DNA of 64,000 bases from Anaerolineae bacterium (lineage in GTDB: Bacteria > Chloroflexota > Anaerolineae > Aggregatilineales > Phototrophicaceae), in NCBI GenBank assembly GCA_022823945.1, contig JAJEBK010000032.1, positions 203,295 through 267,294 of the forward strand. The letters run 5' to 3'. The notes beneath the pieces were generated by a model. That model had not been told where the DNA came from, made no database searches, and saw only the letters and a list, made by a program, of their open reading frames with translations. Below are positions 51,478-60,572 of the stretch, in pieces. Position numbers and translations under genes: made by a program. The number at the start of each line of letters is the position of its first letter. The first letter of the stretch is position 1.

Positions 51478-52514
51478 GACAAGAGCGCGCCCACTGCCTT
51501 TACGACTTTGTCAATTGCCGCTCGGTCGATCCAATAATGGGTGCGCAAACGAAATTGTCCTTGTTCGCCGCCATAAGGCGAAATCAAAATCTGATGGTCT
51601 TCGCGCAGAGTCTTCGCCAACTCATGCGGAGTGACGCCTGCCGAAGCATGCAGCGAAAAAAAGACGAAGTTGGTACTTTGGCTTTTTATCTTTACGCCGG
51701 GGATTTCGCTCAAGCCTTCCGCCAGCAGCTGGGCATTGTCGTGGTCATCGCGCAGCCGCAGCCGCATCTCGTGCAAGGCGATCAAGCCAGCCGCAGCCAG
51801 GATTCCCGCCTGGCGCATACTGCCACCCAAGACCTTGCGCGCGCGGCGGGCTCGTCTGATAAAAGCGGCATCGCCCACAAGCACCGATCCAACCGGCGCG
51901 CACAGCCCTTTCGACAAACAGAATGTCAGCGAATCGGCGTCTTTTGCCAGGGTTTTCGCCTCGACATCAAAAGCCGCAGCCGCGTTGAAGATGCGCGCGC
52001 CATCAATATGAAAACGCAGACGATTGCGCCGTGCAAAGTCAGCCACCTGCGCCGTGTATTCAGCAGAGAGGGGGACGCCACCCGCGGCATTGTGCGTATT
52101 TTCGATTGCCACCAGACGTGTCACCGGCATATGTTCATCGTCAGGGTTGATAGCAGCCTGGAGGTCGTCCAGGCAAATTGTCCCATCGGCTTGAACCGGC
52201 ACAGTATGGGGGAGGATACCGCCCAACTGCGCCATGCCGCCCTGCTCATAGCGGAATATATGCGAAGTATCGCCGACGAGGATGGATTCGCCCCGCCCAC
52301 AATGCGCCAGCAACGCGCAGAGATTGCCTTGGGTGCCGCTGCTCACGAAGACAGCCGCTTCCTTGCCCAGCAGCGCCGCCGCATCCGCCTCCAGCTGGTT
52401 GACTGTCGGGTCATCATGATAGACATCGTCGCCAACAGCCGCCTTCGCCATCGCCTCGCGCATGGCGGGTGTGGGATGCGAAACAGTGTCGCTGCGCAGA
52501 TCGATCGTTTTCAT
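51474..52514 (-). CDS. ltaE: Low-specificity L-threonine aldolase
   Basis: PLP fold-type I enzyme of 346 residues. Seen: IDLRSDTVSHPTPAMREAM, VGDDVYHDDPTVNQLE, FVSSGTQGNLCALLAH, the Asp region in FHIDGARIFNAA and the PLP lysine in FCLSKGLCAPVGSVL. It cleaves threonine or allothreonine to glycine and acetaldehyde. ATG 52514 is preferred to a TTG at 52526. The following CPBP-like gene is translationally coupled to it. Confidence 0.9.
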   Translation of the reverse strand: MKTIDLRSDTVSHPTPAMREAMAKAAVGDDVYHDDPTVNQLEADAAALLGKEAAVFVSSGTQGNLCALLAHCGRGESILVGDTSHIFRYEQGGMAQLGGILPHTVPVQADGTICLDDLQAAINPDDEHMPVTRLVAIENTHNAAGGVPLSAEYTAQVADFARRNRLRFHIDGARIFNAAAAFDVEAKTLAKDADSLTFCLSKGLCAPVGSVLVGDAAFIRRARRARKVLGGSMRQAGILAAAGLIALHEMRLRLRDDHDNAQLLAEGLSEIPGVKIKSQSTNFVFFSLHASAGVTPHELAKTLREDHQILISPYGGEQGQFRLRTHYWIDRAAIDKVVKAVGALLS

Positions 52515-52649
52515 GCTGCGGCTCAACCAAAGGACTGCACCTATCTAACGAAACAGTAGAGCGAAATCGCCGAATTTGCAATAGCGCAATGACGCGAGTA
52601 TATGCGGGCGAGCTGCCGGTGCCATGGCAATGCGACCGAGAGATTTTTC

Positions 52650-52682
52650 GCTCCCCACCAACTTTTCGGGGGTAGCGAGGGG
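52650..52682 (-). repeat. Dispersed palindromic repeat, family A (degenerate, inverted)
   Basis: CTCCCCACC, a spacer AACTTTTC, then GGGGGTAGCGAGGGG follows the same layout as the reverse complement of the copy at 33743. It lies in the 229-base divergent region between the threonine aldolase and the calcium-type ATPase; the rest of that region shows only the promoter element at 52694. Confidence 0.5.
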
Positions 52683-52693
52683 ATAAAATGCGT

Positions 52694-52699
52694 TAGAAT
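52694..52699 (+). promoter_or_regulatory. -10 element upstream of the P-type ATPase
   Basis: TAGAAT, preceded by GCGT rather than TGC. Transcription from here would start near 52706, which argues against the in-frame TTG at 52705 and for the ATG at 52744. Confidence 0.35.
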
Positions 52700-52743
52700 C
52701 TTGGTTGCACAGTGATGAAAGCGAAGACAAGAATGTCCAGCCT

Positions 52744-55725
52744 ATGAACCCGCAGGCGGCAAGTTCAGAAGCGTATCAGCAAAGCGCAAGCGCCGCACTG
52801 AAGGAGTTCGGCACAGACAAGTCGCTGGGCTTGCCCCCAGAAGCTGTGCAAGCGCGCCTGGAAGTGCATGGAAGCAACGCCCTGCCCAGCGACCAAGGCG
52901 TGAATTGGGCGCAACTGATCCTGGCGCAATTCACCGATATCATGGTCATCATCCTCATTGTGGCCGCCTTGATATCCGCGCTGCTGGGAGAAGCCACCGA
53001 TGTCATCGTCATTCTCGCTATCGTTGCGCTGAATGCCTTGTTGGGCATCTATCAGGAATATCAAGCCGAGCAGGCGCTGGCAGCGTTGAGCCGGCTGCAA
53101 GTGCCACAGGTGCGCGTGCGGCGCAGCGGGAAAGTCCTGGAAATCAGCGCCGAAGACCTGGTGCCGGGCGATATCGTTCTCTTGGCAGAAGGAGACCGCG
53201 TGCCAGCCGATGGCCGGCTGATTGAGGCGATCAACCTGCGCATTGAAGAAGCCGCGCTGACCGGCGAGTCGCTGCCGGTGGACAAGCAGATTAACGCGCT
53301 TTTGGGCGAAGCGGCCACCGCGTTGGGCGACCGCAACAACATGGCGTTCATGGGCACGGAAGTGACTTATGGGCGCGGAGAGCTGCTCGTGACGGCGACG
53401 GGCTTGCGCACGGAGATCGGCAATATCGCCACCATGCTGCTGCAAGTCGAGGCGGGAACCACGCCTTTGCAGCGGCGCTTGAACCAACTGGGGCGCATTT
53501 TGGCGACGGCAGCGCTGGTTGTGGTCGCCATCGTCTTCTTTGTGGGCTTCTTCGTACAAGGCATCCCCGCCGAGCAGATGTTTCTCATCGCGATAAGCCT
53601 GGCTGTGGCGGCTGTTCCAGAGGGGCTGCCGGCCATGGTTACGATTGGCTTGTCGCTGGGCGCAAACCGCATGGTCAAACGCAACTCCCTGATCCGCCGC
53701 TTGCCCGCTGTCGAGACTCTCGGTTCGGTCAGCGTCGTCTGTTCGGACAAGACCGGCACATTGACCAGGAACGAAATGACCGCGTCTATCCTCGTACTGC
53801 CAGAGCAGGCGGATATCCGCATTGAAGGCAGCGGCTACAATTTGCAAGGCGAGCTGCTTTCAGACGGCGCGCCGCTGGACATAGAGGCAAATCTCGCCGC
53901 GCAGCGCATGTTGGCGGCCATGGCGCTATGCACGAATGGATACCTGGAAGCGCAGCCAGGCGCGAACGCTTTCAAAGTGGTCGGCGACCGCACCGAGGCG
54001 GCGTTGCTGGTGGCGGCTCGCAAGGCTGGCTATACGCGCGAAGAGCTGGAAAAAGAATTGCCGCGGGTGGCGGAACTGCCCTTTGCCAGCGATCGCAAAG
54101 CCATGACGACTGTGCATGAAGTCGCCGGCAAAAATGCCCGCCTGCTCTTCCCCGGCGCGCGCTATATCGCTATCTGCAAAGGCGCGCCCGACCGACTGAT
54201 TCACTGGTCATCCAGGCAGCAGAATCCAGAGGCAATCGCCGACCTGGACGACTCAGCGAGCGAGGCCTGGCAACAGCGCGTCGATGACATGGCGCAGAAT
54301 GGCTTGCGACTGCTGGGCATTGCCTGGCGGGGGCTGGATGCGCTGCCGGACGAAATCACGCCCGGGCTGGAGCGCAATTTGACGCTGGTCGGCTTGGTCG
54401 GCATCTTGGATCCGCCGCGGCCAGAAGCCAAACTGGCGGTGCAGCGGGCGCGAGAAGCCGGCATCCGCACCATCATGATTACCGGAGATCATGCTCTGAC
54501 CGCCGAGGCGATCGCGCGCGACCTCAACATCATCGGCGCAGACGAGCGAGCCATCACGGGCCTGGAACTGGAGGACATGGACGATGACGAACTCGGCGCT
54601 GCCATTGCCGGGGCAGCTTGCTTCGCGCGGGTATCGCCAGCCGACAAGCTGCGTTTGGTGCGCGCGCTGCAGGACCAGGGCAAGATCGTCGCCATGACAG
54701 GCGATGGCGTCAATGATGCGCCCGCCTTGAAGCAGGCGGATATCGGCGTGGCCATGGGCATCACTGGCGCTGATGTCAGCAAGGGCGCGGCGGCCATGGT
54801 TTTGACTGACGACAATTTTCGCTCCATCGTCGCCGCGATCGAAGAAGGGCGCGCCATTTACGACAACATCAAAAAGTTCATCAAATATATGCTCAGCTCC
54901 AATGTGGGCGAGATTCTGGTGATGTTCGTGGCTTTGCTCATCAACCTGCCCATCCCGCTGCTGGCGATACAGATTCTGTGGATCAACCTGGTTACCGATG
55001 GTTTGCCAGCTATCGCGCTGGGTTTCGAGCCAGCCGAAAAAGGCGTCATGCAGCGACGACCCCGGCCCACCAAGGAAAGCATATTCGCGCAGGGCACAGG
55101 TGCGCACATTGTGCTGGTCGGCGTGCTCATCGCGGCGCTGACGCTGGTGAGTTATGTCTGGGGATACAGGACAATCGGCCTGGACGGCTTCAGCCCATCG
55201 CTGCGCTTGGAAAGGCTGGGACGCGCGGAAGTAGTCGCCTTGGCTGGCGAAGAAGCGGCACCTGTGGCCTGGGACAACTGGTCAAGCGGCGAGCGAGTGG
55301 CCTTCCTGGGCGTGGCAGTGGGCGATGCGCCGGCCGGATTTCTGGAAGAACATGGCGAAAAACCAGGCCGGCATCTGCTGAGCCAGGCTGAGCGAATCCC
55401 ACGCACTATCGCCTTCACCGTGCTGGCATTCACCCAGATGTTCCAGGTCGTGGCGATCCGCGCTGGCGACCGCAGCACATTTTGGCAAGCCCACTTCAAA
55501 GGCAATGCGCTGATGTTCTGGGCGGTGCTTTCGACATTCATCTTGCAGTTAGTGGTGATTTATGCGCCCTTCTTCCAACCGCTCTTTGATACCGCTGCGC
55601 TCGATAGCAGCCACATCATCGTGTCGGTCTTGGCGGGCTTGCTGGTATTGGTCTTCGTCGAGATCGAGAAAGCGGCATTCCGACGCGTTTGGCAGCCGGC
55701 TTCAACAGGGCAGGATGTAGCCTAG
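52744..55725 (+). CDS. Calcium-transporting-type P-type ATPase (P2A-like)
   Basis: Protein of 993 residues with the P2 layout: N-terminal cation ATPase domain, TM1-2, actuator domain with LTGESLPV, the TM4 motif AAVPEGLPAM, phosphorylated Asp335 in SDKTGTLTRNE, nucleotide-binding domain with a KGAPD motif, and the hinge TGDGVNDAPALKQ. The PEGLP motif and overall order suggest Ca2+ (SERCA/PMCA-like) transport; other cations are possible. Between two late helices there is an insertion of about 70 residues (from about 820), in an outward loop. The 3' end overlaps the convergent ATP sulfurylase gene by 24 bases. Confidence 0.88.
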   Translation: MNPQAASSEAYQQSASAALKEFGTDKSLGLPPEAVQARLEVHGSNALPSDQGVNWAQLILAQFTDIMVIILIVAALISALLGEATDVIVILAIVALNALLGIYQEYQAEQALAALSRLQVPQVRVRRSGKVLEISAEDLVPGDIVLLAEGDRVPADGRLIEAINLRIEEAALTGESLPVDKQINALLGEAATALGDRNNMAFMGTEVTYGRGELLVTATGLRTEIGNIATMLLQVEAGTTPLQRRLNQLGRILATAALVVVAIVFFVGFFVQGIPAEQMFLIAISLAVAAVPEGLPAMVTIGLSLGANRMVKRNSLIRRLPAVETLGSVSVVCSDKTGTLTRNEMTASILVLPEQADIRIEGSGYNLQGELLSDGAPLDIEANLAAQRMLAAMALCTNGYLEAQPGANAFKVVGDRTEAALLVAARKAGYTREELEKELPRVAELPFASDRKAMTTVHEVAGKNARLLFPGARYIAICKGAPDRLIHWSSRQQNPEAIADLDDSASEAWQQRVDDMAQNGLRLLGIAWRGLDALPDEITPGLERNLTLVGLVGILDPPRPEAKLAVQRAREAGIRTIMITGDHALTAEAIARDLNIIGADERAITGLELEDMDDDELGAAIAGAACFARVSPADKLRLVRALQDQGKIVAMTGDGVNDAPALKQADIGVAMGITGADVSKGAAAMVLTDDNFRSIVAAIEEGRAIYDNIKKFIKYMLSSNVGEILVMFVALLINLPIPLLAIQILWINLVTDGLPAIALGFEPAEKGVMQRRPRPTKESIFAQGTGAHIVLVGVLIAALTLVSYVWGYRTIGLDGFSPSLRLERLGRAEVVALAGEEAAPVAWDNWSSGERVAFLGVAVGDAPAGFLEEHGEKPGRHLLSQAERIPRTIAFTVLAFTQMFQVVAIRAGDRSTFWQAHFKGNALMFWAVLSTFILQLVVIYAPFFQPLFDTAALDSSHIIVSVLAGLLVLVFVEIEKAAFRRVWQPASTGQDVA

Positions 55726-57408
55726 CTCGATCAATCTGTCGATGACCAGGCGGGCGTTGTCGGCGGCGGTGGTGCCTTCGGCAGTCAGCGTGAATTCGGG
55801 ATTGAGCGGCGGCTCGTAGGGGTCGTCGATGCCCGTAAAGCCCTTGATTTCGCCGCGCCGCGCTTTGGCGTACAAGCCTTTGACATCGTGCGCCTCGACA
55901 TATTCCAGCGGCGTGGCCATGTGAATCTCCATGAAGCCAGCGCCGACCAGATTGCGCACATCCTGGCGGGTCGCACGGTAGGGGCTGATGGCGGCGCAGA
56001 TGACCAGTCCACCGTGGCGCACAATCTCGCTCGCCACATAGCCGATGCGGCGGATGTTGGTATCGCGGTCGGCTTTGCTGAAGCCCAGCCCCTTTGATAG
56101 ATGCGTGCGCACGACATCGCCATCCAGCAGAGTTACATTGCGCCCGGCTTCCAGCAACAAGTTGAGGATGTGCTCGGCTGTGGTAGATTTTCCCGAGCCG
56201 CTCAAGCCAGTGAACCACAAGCAGACGCCTCGGCGATGACGCGGCGGATAACTCTGCGCCAGGATCTCTGCGACTTCCGGGCGTGAAAACCAGGCCGGCA
56301 GGGGAACGCCCGCCCCCAGGTAGTCTTCTCGCACCTGCGTGCCCGAGATTCTACGCGTACGAGCGTCGGGCGGCAGCTTGGCGCTCTCTTCATAGCGGTC
56401 TTCGTCTTCCAGATAAACCATCTCGGTGAAAGGCACAGCTTTTACGCCGATTTCATCTGCATGCCGCACGACCAGATCCTGGGCATCGTAAGGACCATAG
56501 AAAGGCTGGCCGCTGGAGTCGCTGCCTGGTCCAGCGTGGTCGCGCCCGACAATGAAGTGATTTGCGCCATAATTGCGGCGGATGATGGCATGCCAGACAG
56601 CTTCGCGCGGTCCGCCCATGCGCATGGCTAGCGGCAGCAGAGACAGCAAGCTGCGGTCGGCTTGGTAATAGTTGTCAATGAGCGTCTTGTACACCCGCAC
56701 GCGCGTGTAATGGTCGACATCGCCGGGCTGGGTCATGCCCACGACCGGGTGCAGCAGCAGCACGCCATCGACGGCGGCGGCGGCGCGTTTGGTCAAGGCT
56801 TCGTGCACGCGGTGCAGCGGATTGCGCGTCTGGAAAGCCACGACATTGGGATGCCCATAGCTTTCCAGTTCGGCGCGAGTCTGGGTGGGCGTTCGGCGCA
56901 GCTCGGCGAAATCCAAATGGGGCGGCAGCTGCAGGACCTCCAGCCGTCCGCTGATGTGGCAGCGGCCCCAGCGGTGCATCTCGGCGATGATGGGGTGTCG
57001 CGCGTCAAACTTGCCGAAGACGGCTGCGGCTGTCGATTCCAGGTCCCATTCAACCATCTCTTCTATCTGTTGGATGGCCAACAAGTTGTTGCGGCTGTCG
57101 CGCAGAGCGACTTGCATGCCCGGCTGCAGATCGGGATTCGGCTCGACCGGCAGCGTGATGGGCATAGGGAAGAGTGTGCCATCAGCCAGGCGCATGGTAT
57201 CCAGCACACTGCGAAAATCGGCTTCGTTCATGAAACCGCGCAAGGGCGAAAAAGCGCCAACAGCCAGCAATTCCAGATCGCAGACGATGCGAGGGCTCAC
57301 CTGGATCGAGGGCAGTGTATTGGCAAAAGCGGTCTTTTGCAGCAACTGCTCGCGCGGGACAAGCAGGTCGACAAGCTCGCCAGCATAGGGCGAGATCAAC
57401 TGTGGCAT
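55702..57408 (-). CDS. Bifunctional ATP sulfurylase / APS kinase
   Basis: Protein of 568 residues. ATP sulfurylase (about 1-385) has FQTRNPLHRVHEAL and GRDHAGPGSDSSG; the APS kinase domain (about 395-568) has the P-loop FTGLSGSGKSTTAEH, LLDGDVVRTHL and the substrate loop ISPYRATRQ. It makes APS from sulfate and ATP and then phosphorylates it to PAPS for reduction or sulfation. GGAG lies six bases before the ATG at 57408. Fusion in this order is known from bacteria and fungi. No PAPS reductase is in the window; the CysO-type cluster 9 kb away may use the sulfide. Confidence 0.92.
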   Translation of the reverse strand: MPQLISPYAGELVDLLVPREQLLQKTAFANTLPSIQVSPRIVCDLELLAVGAFSPLRGFMNEADFRSVLDTMRLADGTLFPMPITLPVEPNPDLQPGMQVALRDSRNNLLAIQQIEEMVEWDLESTAAAVFGKFDARHPIIAEMHRWGRCHISGRLEVLQLPPHLDFAELRRTPTQTRAELESYGHPNVVAFQTRNPLHRVHEALTKRAAAAVDGVLLLHPVVGMTQPGDVDHYTRVRVYKTLIDNYYQADRSLLSLLPLAMRMGGPREAVWHAIIRRNYGANHFIVGRDHAGPGSDSSGQPFYGPYDAQDLVVRHADEIGVKAVPFTEMVYLEDEDRYEESAKLPPDARTRRISGTQVREDYLGAGVPLPAWFSRPEVAEILAQSYPPRHRRGVCLWFTGLSGSGKSTTAEHILNLLLEAGRNVTLLDGDVVRTHLSKGLGFSKADRDTNIRRIGYVASEIVRHGGLVICAAISPYRATRQDVRNLVGAGFMEIHMATPLEYVEAHDVKGLYAKARRGEIKGFTGIDDPYEPPLNPEFTLTAEGTTAADNARLVIDRLIELGYILPC

Positions 57409-57481
57409 GGAGAACTCCGAAAGTATCTGGGCGCAGCGGCGCGATTGTAGCACAGCGGACGGGCGAAGGCAGAGGGCAGGT

Positions 57482-58261
57482 TCAGTCCGCGCGGTCGATG
57501 CCAGACAACTTGCGTCCGAAGAAGACCAGCACGATGCTCAGCGCATACAGCGTCAGCAGCGGCGCCATCACCAGGAACATATTGACGGGGTCGATGGTCG
57601 GCGTGATCAAGGCGGCGGCGATCGAAGCGCCCACCACAGCAATGCGCCATTGCCGCACCAGTGTGCCTGCGCTGACCAGCCCCAGCAACGATATCACGAA
57701 AAAAATTAGCGGCGTCTGAAAAGCCACGCCCATCCAAAACAGCAGCGATGTGACAAAACTGATGTAGCCATCCGCCGTCCACTCGGGCTCGAAGATCTGC
57801 GCTTGAAACTCATTGAGGAAGCCCAGCGCCGGCGGCATCAAAATGCGCCAGGCAAAGACAACGCCGATGATGAAGAGCGCCGTCGTCGCCGGAATAGACA
57901 GCAATACATACCGTGTTTCTTTGCGCGTCAAACCGGGCAAGATGAACATCAAGAGTTGATAGGTGACCATGGGGATGGACAGGATGCCCCCCACCATCAG
58001 CGCGACCTTGAAGTAAATCAGGATGTTGCCGGTTGGGTCGAGGATGACCAGCTCGCAACTGTTGACGCCGGGTATGCGGCAATAGGGCTCTTGCAGCAGC
58101 ATCAGCACGCGGTCGGTGAAGAAGACGCCGACGACTGTGCCGACCACCAGCGAAAGCACTGCTCGCGTCAGCCGATGGCGCAGCTCGTCCAGATGCTCAA
58201 AGAACCCCATGCGGAGTTCATGACCATCTTCAACCTCGTGCAGCTCGGCGGCTTCTGTCAT
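57482..58261 (-). CDS. tatC: Sec-independent translocase subunit TatC
   Basis: Membrane protein of 259 residues with six predicted helices. The N-terminal signature FFEHLDELRHRLTRA and the conserved FxxP-type loop and PLIFFVISLLGLVSAG are present. TatC recognises twin-arginine signal peptides of folded proteins. The ATG overlaps the tatB stop by ATGA. It is the third gene of the nusB-tatB-tatC operon. Confidence 0.93.
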   Translation of the reverse strand: MTEAAELHEVEDGHELRMGFFEHLDELRHRLTRAVLSLVVGTVVGVFFTDRVLMLLQEPYCRIPGVNSCELVILDPTGNILIYFKVALMVGGILSIPMVTYQLLMFILPGLTRKETRYVLLSIPATTALFIIGVVFAWRILMPPALGFLNEFQAQIFEPEWTADGYISFVTSLLFWMGVAFQTPLIFFVISLLGLVSAGTLVRQWRIAVVGASIAAALITPTIDPVNMFLVMAPLLTLYALSIVLVFFGRKLSGIDRAD

Positions 58262-58806
58262 GCCTTGTCCTGCTCGCCAGCGCCGGACCAACTGCCCAGG
58301 TCGGGCGCGCTGCCGTTGGAGCGGCCGGCTGCGGTTGCCTCGCCGCTCCAGCTGCCCATTGGGACAGGTTCGGGCGCGGCTGGCTGGCTGGCTGGGGCGC
58401 TTGTCGTCGCTTTGGCTGGCTGCTTGACGGCTGGTTTTTGCGCCGAGGATTTTGGCTTGGGCTTCTTCTGGTTGAGCGCGTCGCTGACTTCCTGCACGCT
58501 ATCGATATCCTTTTTGACTTCATCCAGCGAGTCTTGCACGGGCTTGGTCAGCGGTTTGGCGGCGGCGGCGATGCTGCGGTTGAGATTCTGGCGGGTTGGC
58601 GGCTCTTTGGGCAACTTGATGTCGACGCCGGCATCGTCAAATTCTTTCTGCACGATATCGACAGTTTCCGCCCAGATCTTGCGGAACTTGGCGACATGCT
58701 GCCCGAGCACATACGACCAGTGGATCATGCGCTTGGGGCCGGCGAAGACCAGCATGATTAAGAGGATCGCCACAAATTCCCACGCGCCGACGCCCAGGAT
58801 ATTCAT
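58258..58806 (-). CDS. tatB: TatA/TatB-family twin-arginine translocase subunit
   Basis: Protein of 182 residues: one N-terminal transmembrane helix (about 5-22), the hinge FAGPKRMIHW, an amphipathic helix (AKFRKIWAETVDIVQKEF) and a long Ala/Pro/Ser-rich tail. The length and tail fit TatB; a TatA-type assignment cannot be excluded. It binds the cargo with TatC. Both its start (with nusB) and its stop (with tatC) overlap by ATGA. Confidence 0.82.
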   Translation of the reverse strand: MNILGVGAWEFVAILLIMLVFAGPKRMIHWSYVLGQHVAKFRKIWAETVDIVQKEFDDAGVDIKLPKEPPTRQNLNRSIAAAAKPLTKPVQDSLDEVKKDIDSVQEVSDALNQKKPKPKSSAQKPAVKQPAKATTSAPASQPAAPEPVPMGSWSGEATAAGRSNGSAPDLGSWSGAGEQDKA

Positions 58807-59360
58807 GCGCCCTCCGTCTCTGGTTCTGGCTCTGCTGCCGGGGCAGCTTGCGCAGTGTCTGCCGTCAGCGCGCCCAGCACGCCGTGCACAAAGCTGTGGG
58901 CATTTTCCGCGCCAAAGCGACGCGCCAACTGCACAGCCTCGTTGACGATGACAGGCACGGGCGTATGTCGCTGCTGCATGAGATGTTCATAAAATGCCAT
59001 GCGCAGGATATTCCTGTCGATGACCGCCACCTGGTCGATCGGGAACTCCGGCGCGTATTCTTGCAGCACCGTATCGATGGCCAGCTTGTTTTCCAACACA
59101 CCTTGCACCAGCCGGCGGATGACGGGACGCACTTGTCGAGAATCGGCGCTTGCATAGAAGTGCGTGTCCATCACAGCAGCAAGAGAATGGCCGGTCGTGT
59201 CCAATTCATACAGAATTTGCAGGCTGGCTCGCCGCGCAATCGATCGATCGGTGCGGCTGATCTCTGGCTCGACCAGCTCCGATGTGATTGCAAGTTCAGC
59301 TTCTTCCGGCTGCAGATGCATCAACGGCAGGGGAAGCTCTACCCGAATGCCCTCGCTCAC
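58803..59360 (-). CDS. nusB: Transcription antitermination factor NusB
   Basis: All-helical protein of 185 residues. The core (about 38-165) has ARRASLQILYELDTTGHSL, RPVIRRLVQGVLENKLAID, AVIDRNILRMAFYEHL and VIVNEAVQLARRFGAENAHSFVHGVLG, as in NusB. N- and C-terminal extensions are poorly conserved, the last rich in Ala/Glu. It binds boxA RNA in rRNA antitermination. The GTG start has GAGG five bases upstream. It is the first gene of the operon with the Tat genes. Confidence 0.9.
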   Translation of the reverse strand: MSEGIRVELPLPLMHLQPEEAELAITSELVEPEISRTDRSIARRASLQILYELDTTGHSLAAVMDTHFYASADSRQVRPVIRRLVQGVLENKLAIDTVLQEYAPEFPIDQVAVIDRNILRMAFYEHLMQQRHTPVPVIVNEAVQLARRFGAENAHSFVHGVLGALTADTAQAAPAAEPEPETEGA

Positions 59361-59651
59361 GCTGCCTCACAATCGCTTGTCCGCCAAAGTCACCATCAGT
59401 ATAGCCCAAAGCGCGTGCCTTATCCATAGCAGCGACTGGCGGGGAGAGTCAATTTGTGTGGATACGGTAATCAAGCCCCAGCCCCTTCCCCCAGAACGAG
59501 GGAAGGGGAGTTTTATCAGCGATGCAAGCAGGTTTTGAAGCCCCTCCCTCATTTTGGGAGAGGGGTTTGGGGTGGGGGCTCCAGCCTTCACGCGCTGGCA
59601 GACGGCGTTTACAATGCCAGTGCAGGCAGCCCCTGAACGCGAGGTCATTTT
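59361..59651. repeat. Divergent spacer with two inverted family B repeats
   Basis: No gene is seen in these 291 bases. Two family B elements lie in opposite orientation: 59474-59513 (C-rich arm first, CCCCTTCCC paired with GGGAAGGGG) and 59539-59580 (CCCCTCCCTC paired with GGGAGAGGGG, then a G-rich tail). They flank a 25-base spacer. A promoter for the ABC ATPase gene is not obvious. Confidence 0.55.
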
Positions 59652-59654
59652 GTG

Positions 59655-60557
59655 ATGTCGGCTCGGCATAGTCCAGCGGAACAACCGGCGCTGGTCGTCG
59701 AAAATATCAGCAAATTCTTCCACCTGCCCCAGCCACCGCTCTGGAAGCGGCTGCTGGGCGCGCGCGTGGAGCTGCCGGCGCCGGGCGAGCTGCCGGTCAT
59801 CAGCGAGGGCGAAAAAGCGCCTGTCGCCGCTGTCGATCATGTGTCATTCACGATTGAACGAGGCGAGATCTTCGGTGTGCTGGGACCCAATGGATCTGGC
59901 AAGTCAACCTTGATCCGCCTGATCTCCACCTTGCTGACAGCCGACCGCGGCTGCGCGAGGATCTTTGGCATCGACATCCGCGCCGACGAAATGGCTGCCA
60001 AGCAATTGATCAGCCGCGTGTCTGTGGATGCGGCTTTCTTCAAAAAGCTCAGCCCGATGGAGAATCTCTTGTATGGCGCGCGGCTTTATGGCGTAACAGG
60101 CGCAGAAGCCAAAGTAAAAGCCTATGATATCCTGGGACGGCTGGGCTTGAAACGCGCGACCTATACTGAGCCAATGGAAGAAATGAGCCGCGGCATGCAG
60201 CAAAAAGTCGCTATCGCCCGCGCCTTTTTGACTTCGCCCATTTTGCTGCTGCTGGACGAGCCAACCACCGGGCTGGATCCGCGTTCCAAGCGGGAAGTGC
60301 GCGCCTTCATTGAAGAATTGCGCGATTCGCACGATGCGACTATTTTGATCACCACGCACGACATGGAAGAGGCCGACCTGCTTTGCGACCGCGTCTCGGT
60401 GATTCACGAAGGTCGACTGGTGGCCACCGATACGCCCGCCGCGCTCAAACGCAGCATCGCCACCAACGGCGAGCAGCCCACACTGGAAGATGTCTTCATG
60501 CGCCTGACCGGCGAAAAGCTGGTGGACCGCGACGCCGCCGAAGCGCCGGGGGCCTGA
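59655..60557 (+). CDS. ABC transporter ATP-binding protein
   Basis: ABC ATPase of 300 residues. Walker A is LGPNGSGKST near residue 77, the signature loop is MSRGMQQKVAIARAF rather than the standard LSGGQ, Walker B is LLLLDEPTTGLDP, and the His loop is ITTHDMEEADLLCD. An N-terminal extension of about 60 residues (LWKRLLGARVEL and following) precedes the core, as in daunorubicin/NatA-type exporters. The permease follows 15 bases later. ATG 59655 or GTG 59652 are both possible starts. Confidence 0.87.
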   Translation: MSARHSPAEQPALVVENISKFFHLPQPPLWKRLLGARVELPAPGELPVISEGEKAPVAAVDHVSFTIERGEIFGVLGPNGSGKSTLIRLISTLLTADRGCARIFGIDIRADEMAAKQLISRVSVDAAFFKKLSPMENLLYGARLYGVTGAEAKVKAYDILGRLGLKRATYTEPMEEMSRGMQQKVAIARAFLTSPILLLLDEPTTGLDPRSKREVRAFIEELRDSHDATILITTHDMEEADLLCDRVSVIHEGRLVATDTPAALKRSIATNGEQPTLEDVFMRLTGEKLVDRDAAEAPGA

Positions 60558-60572
60558 CGGGGGAGCCCACCC

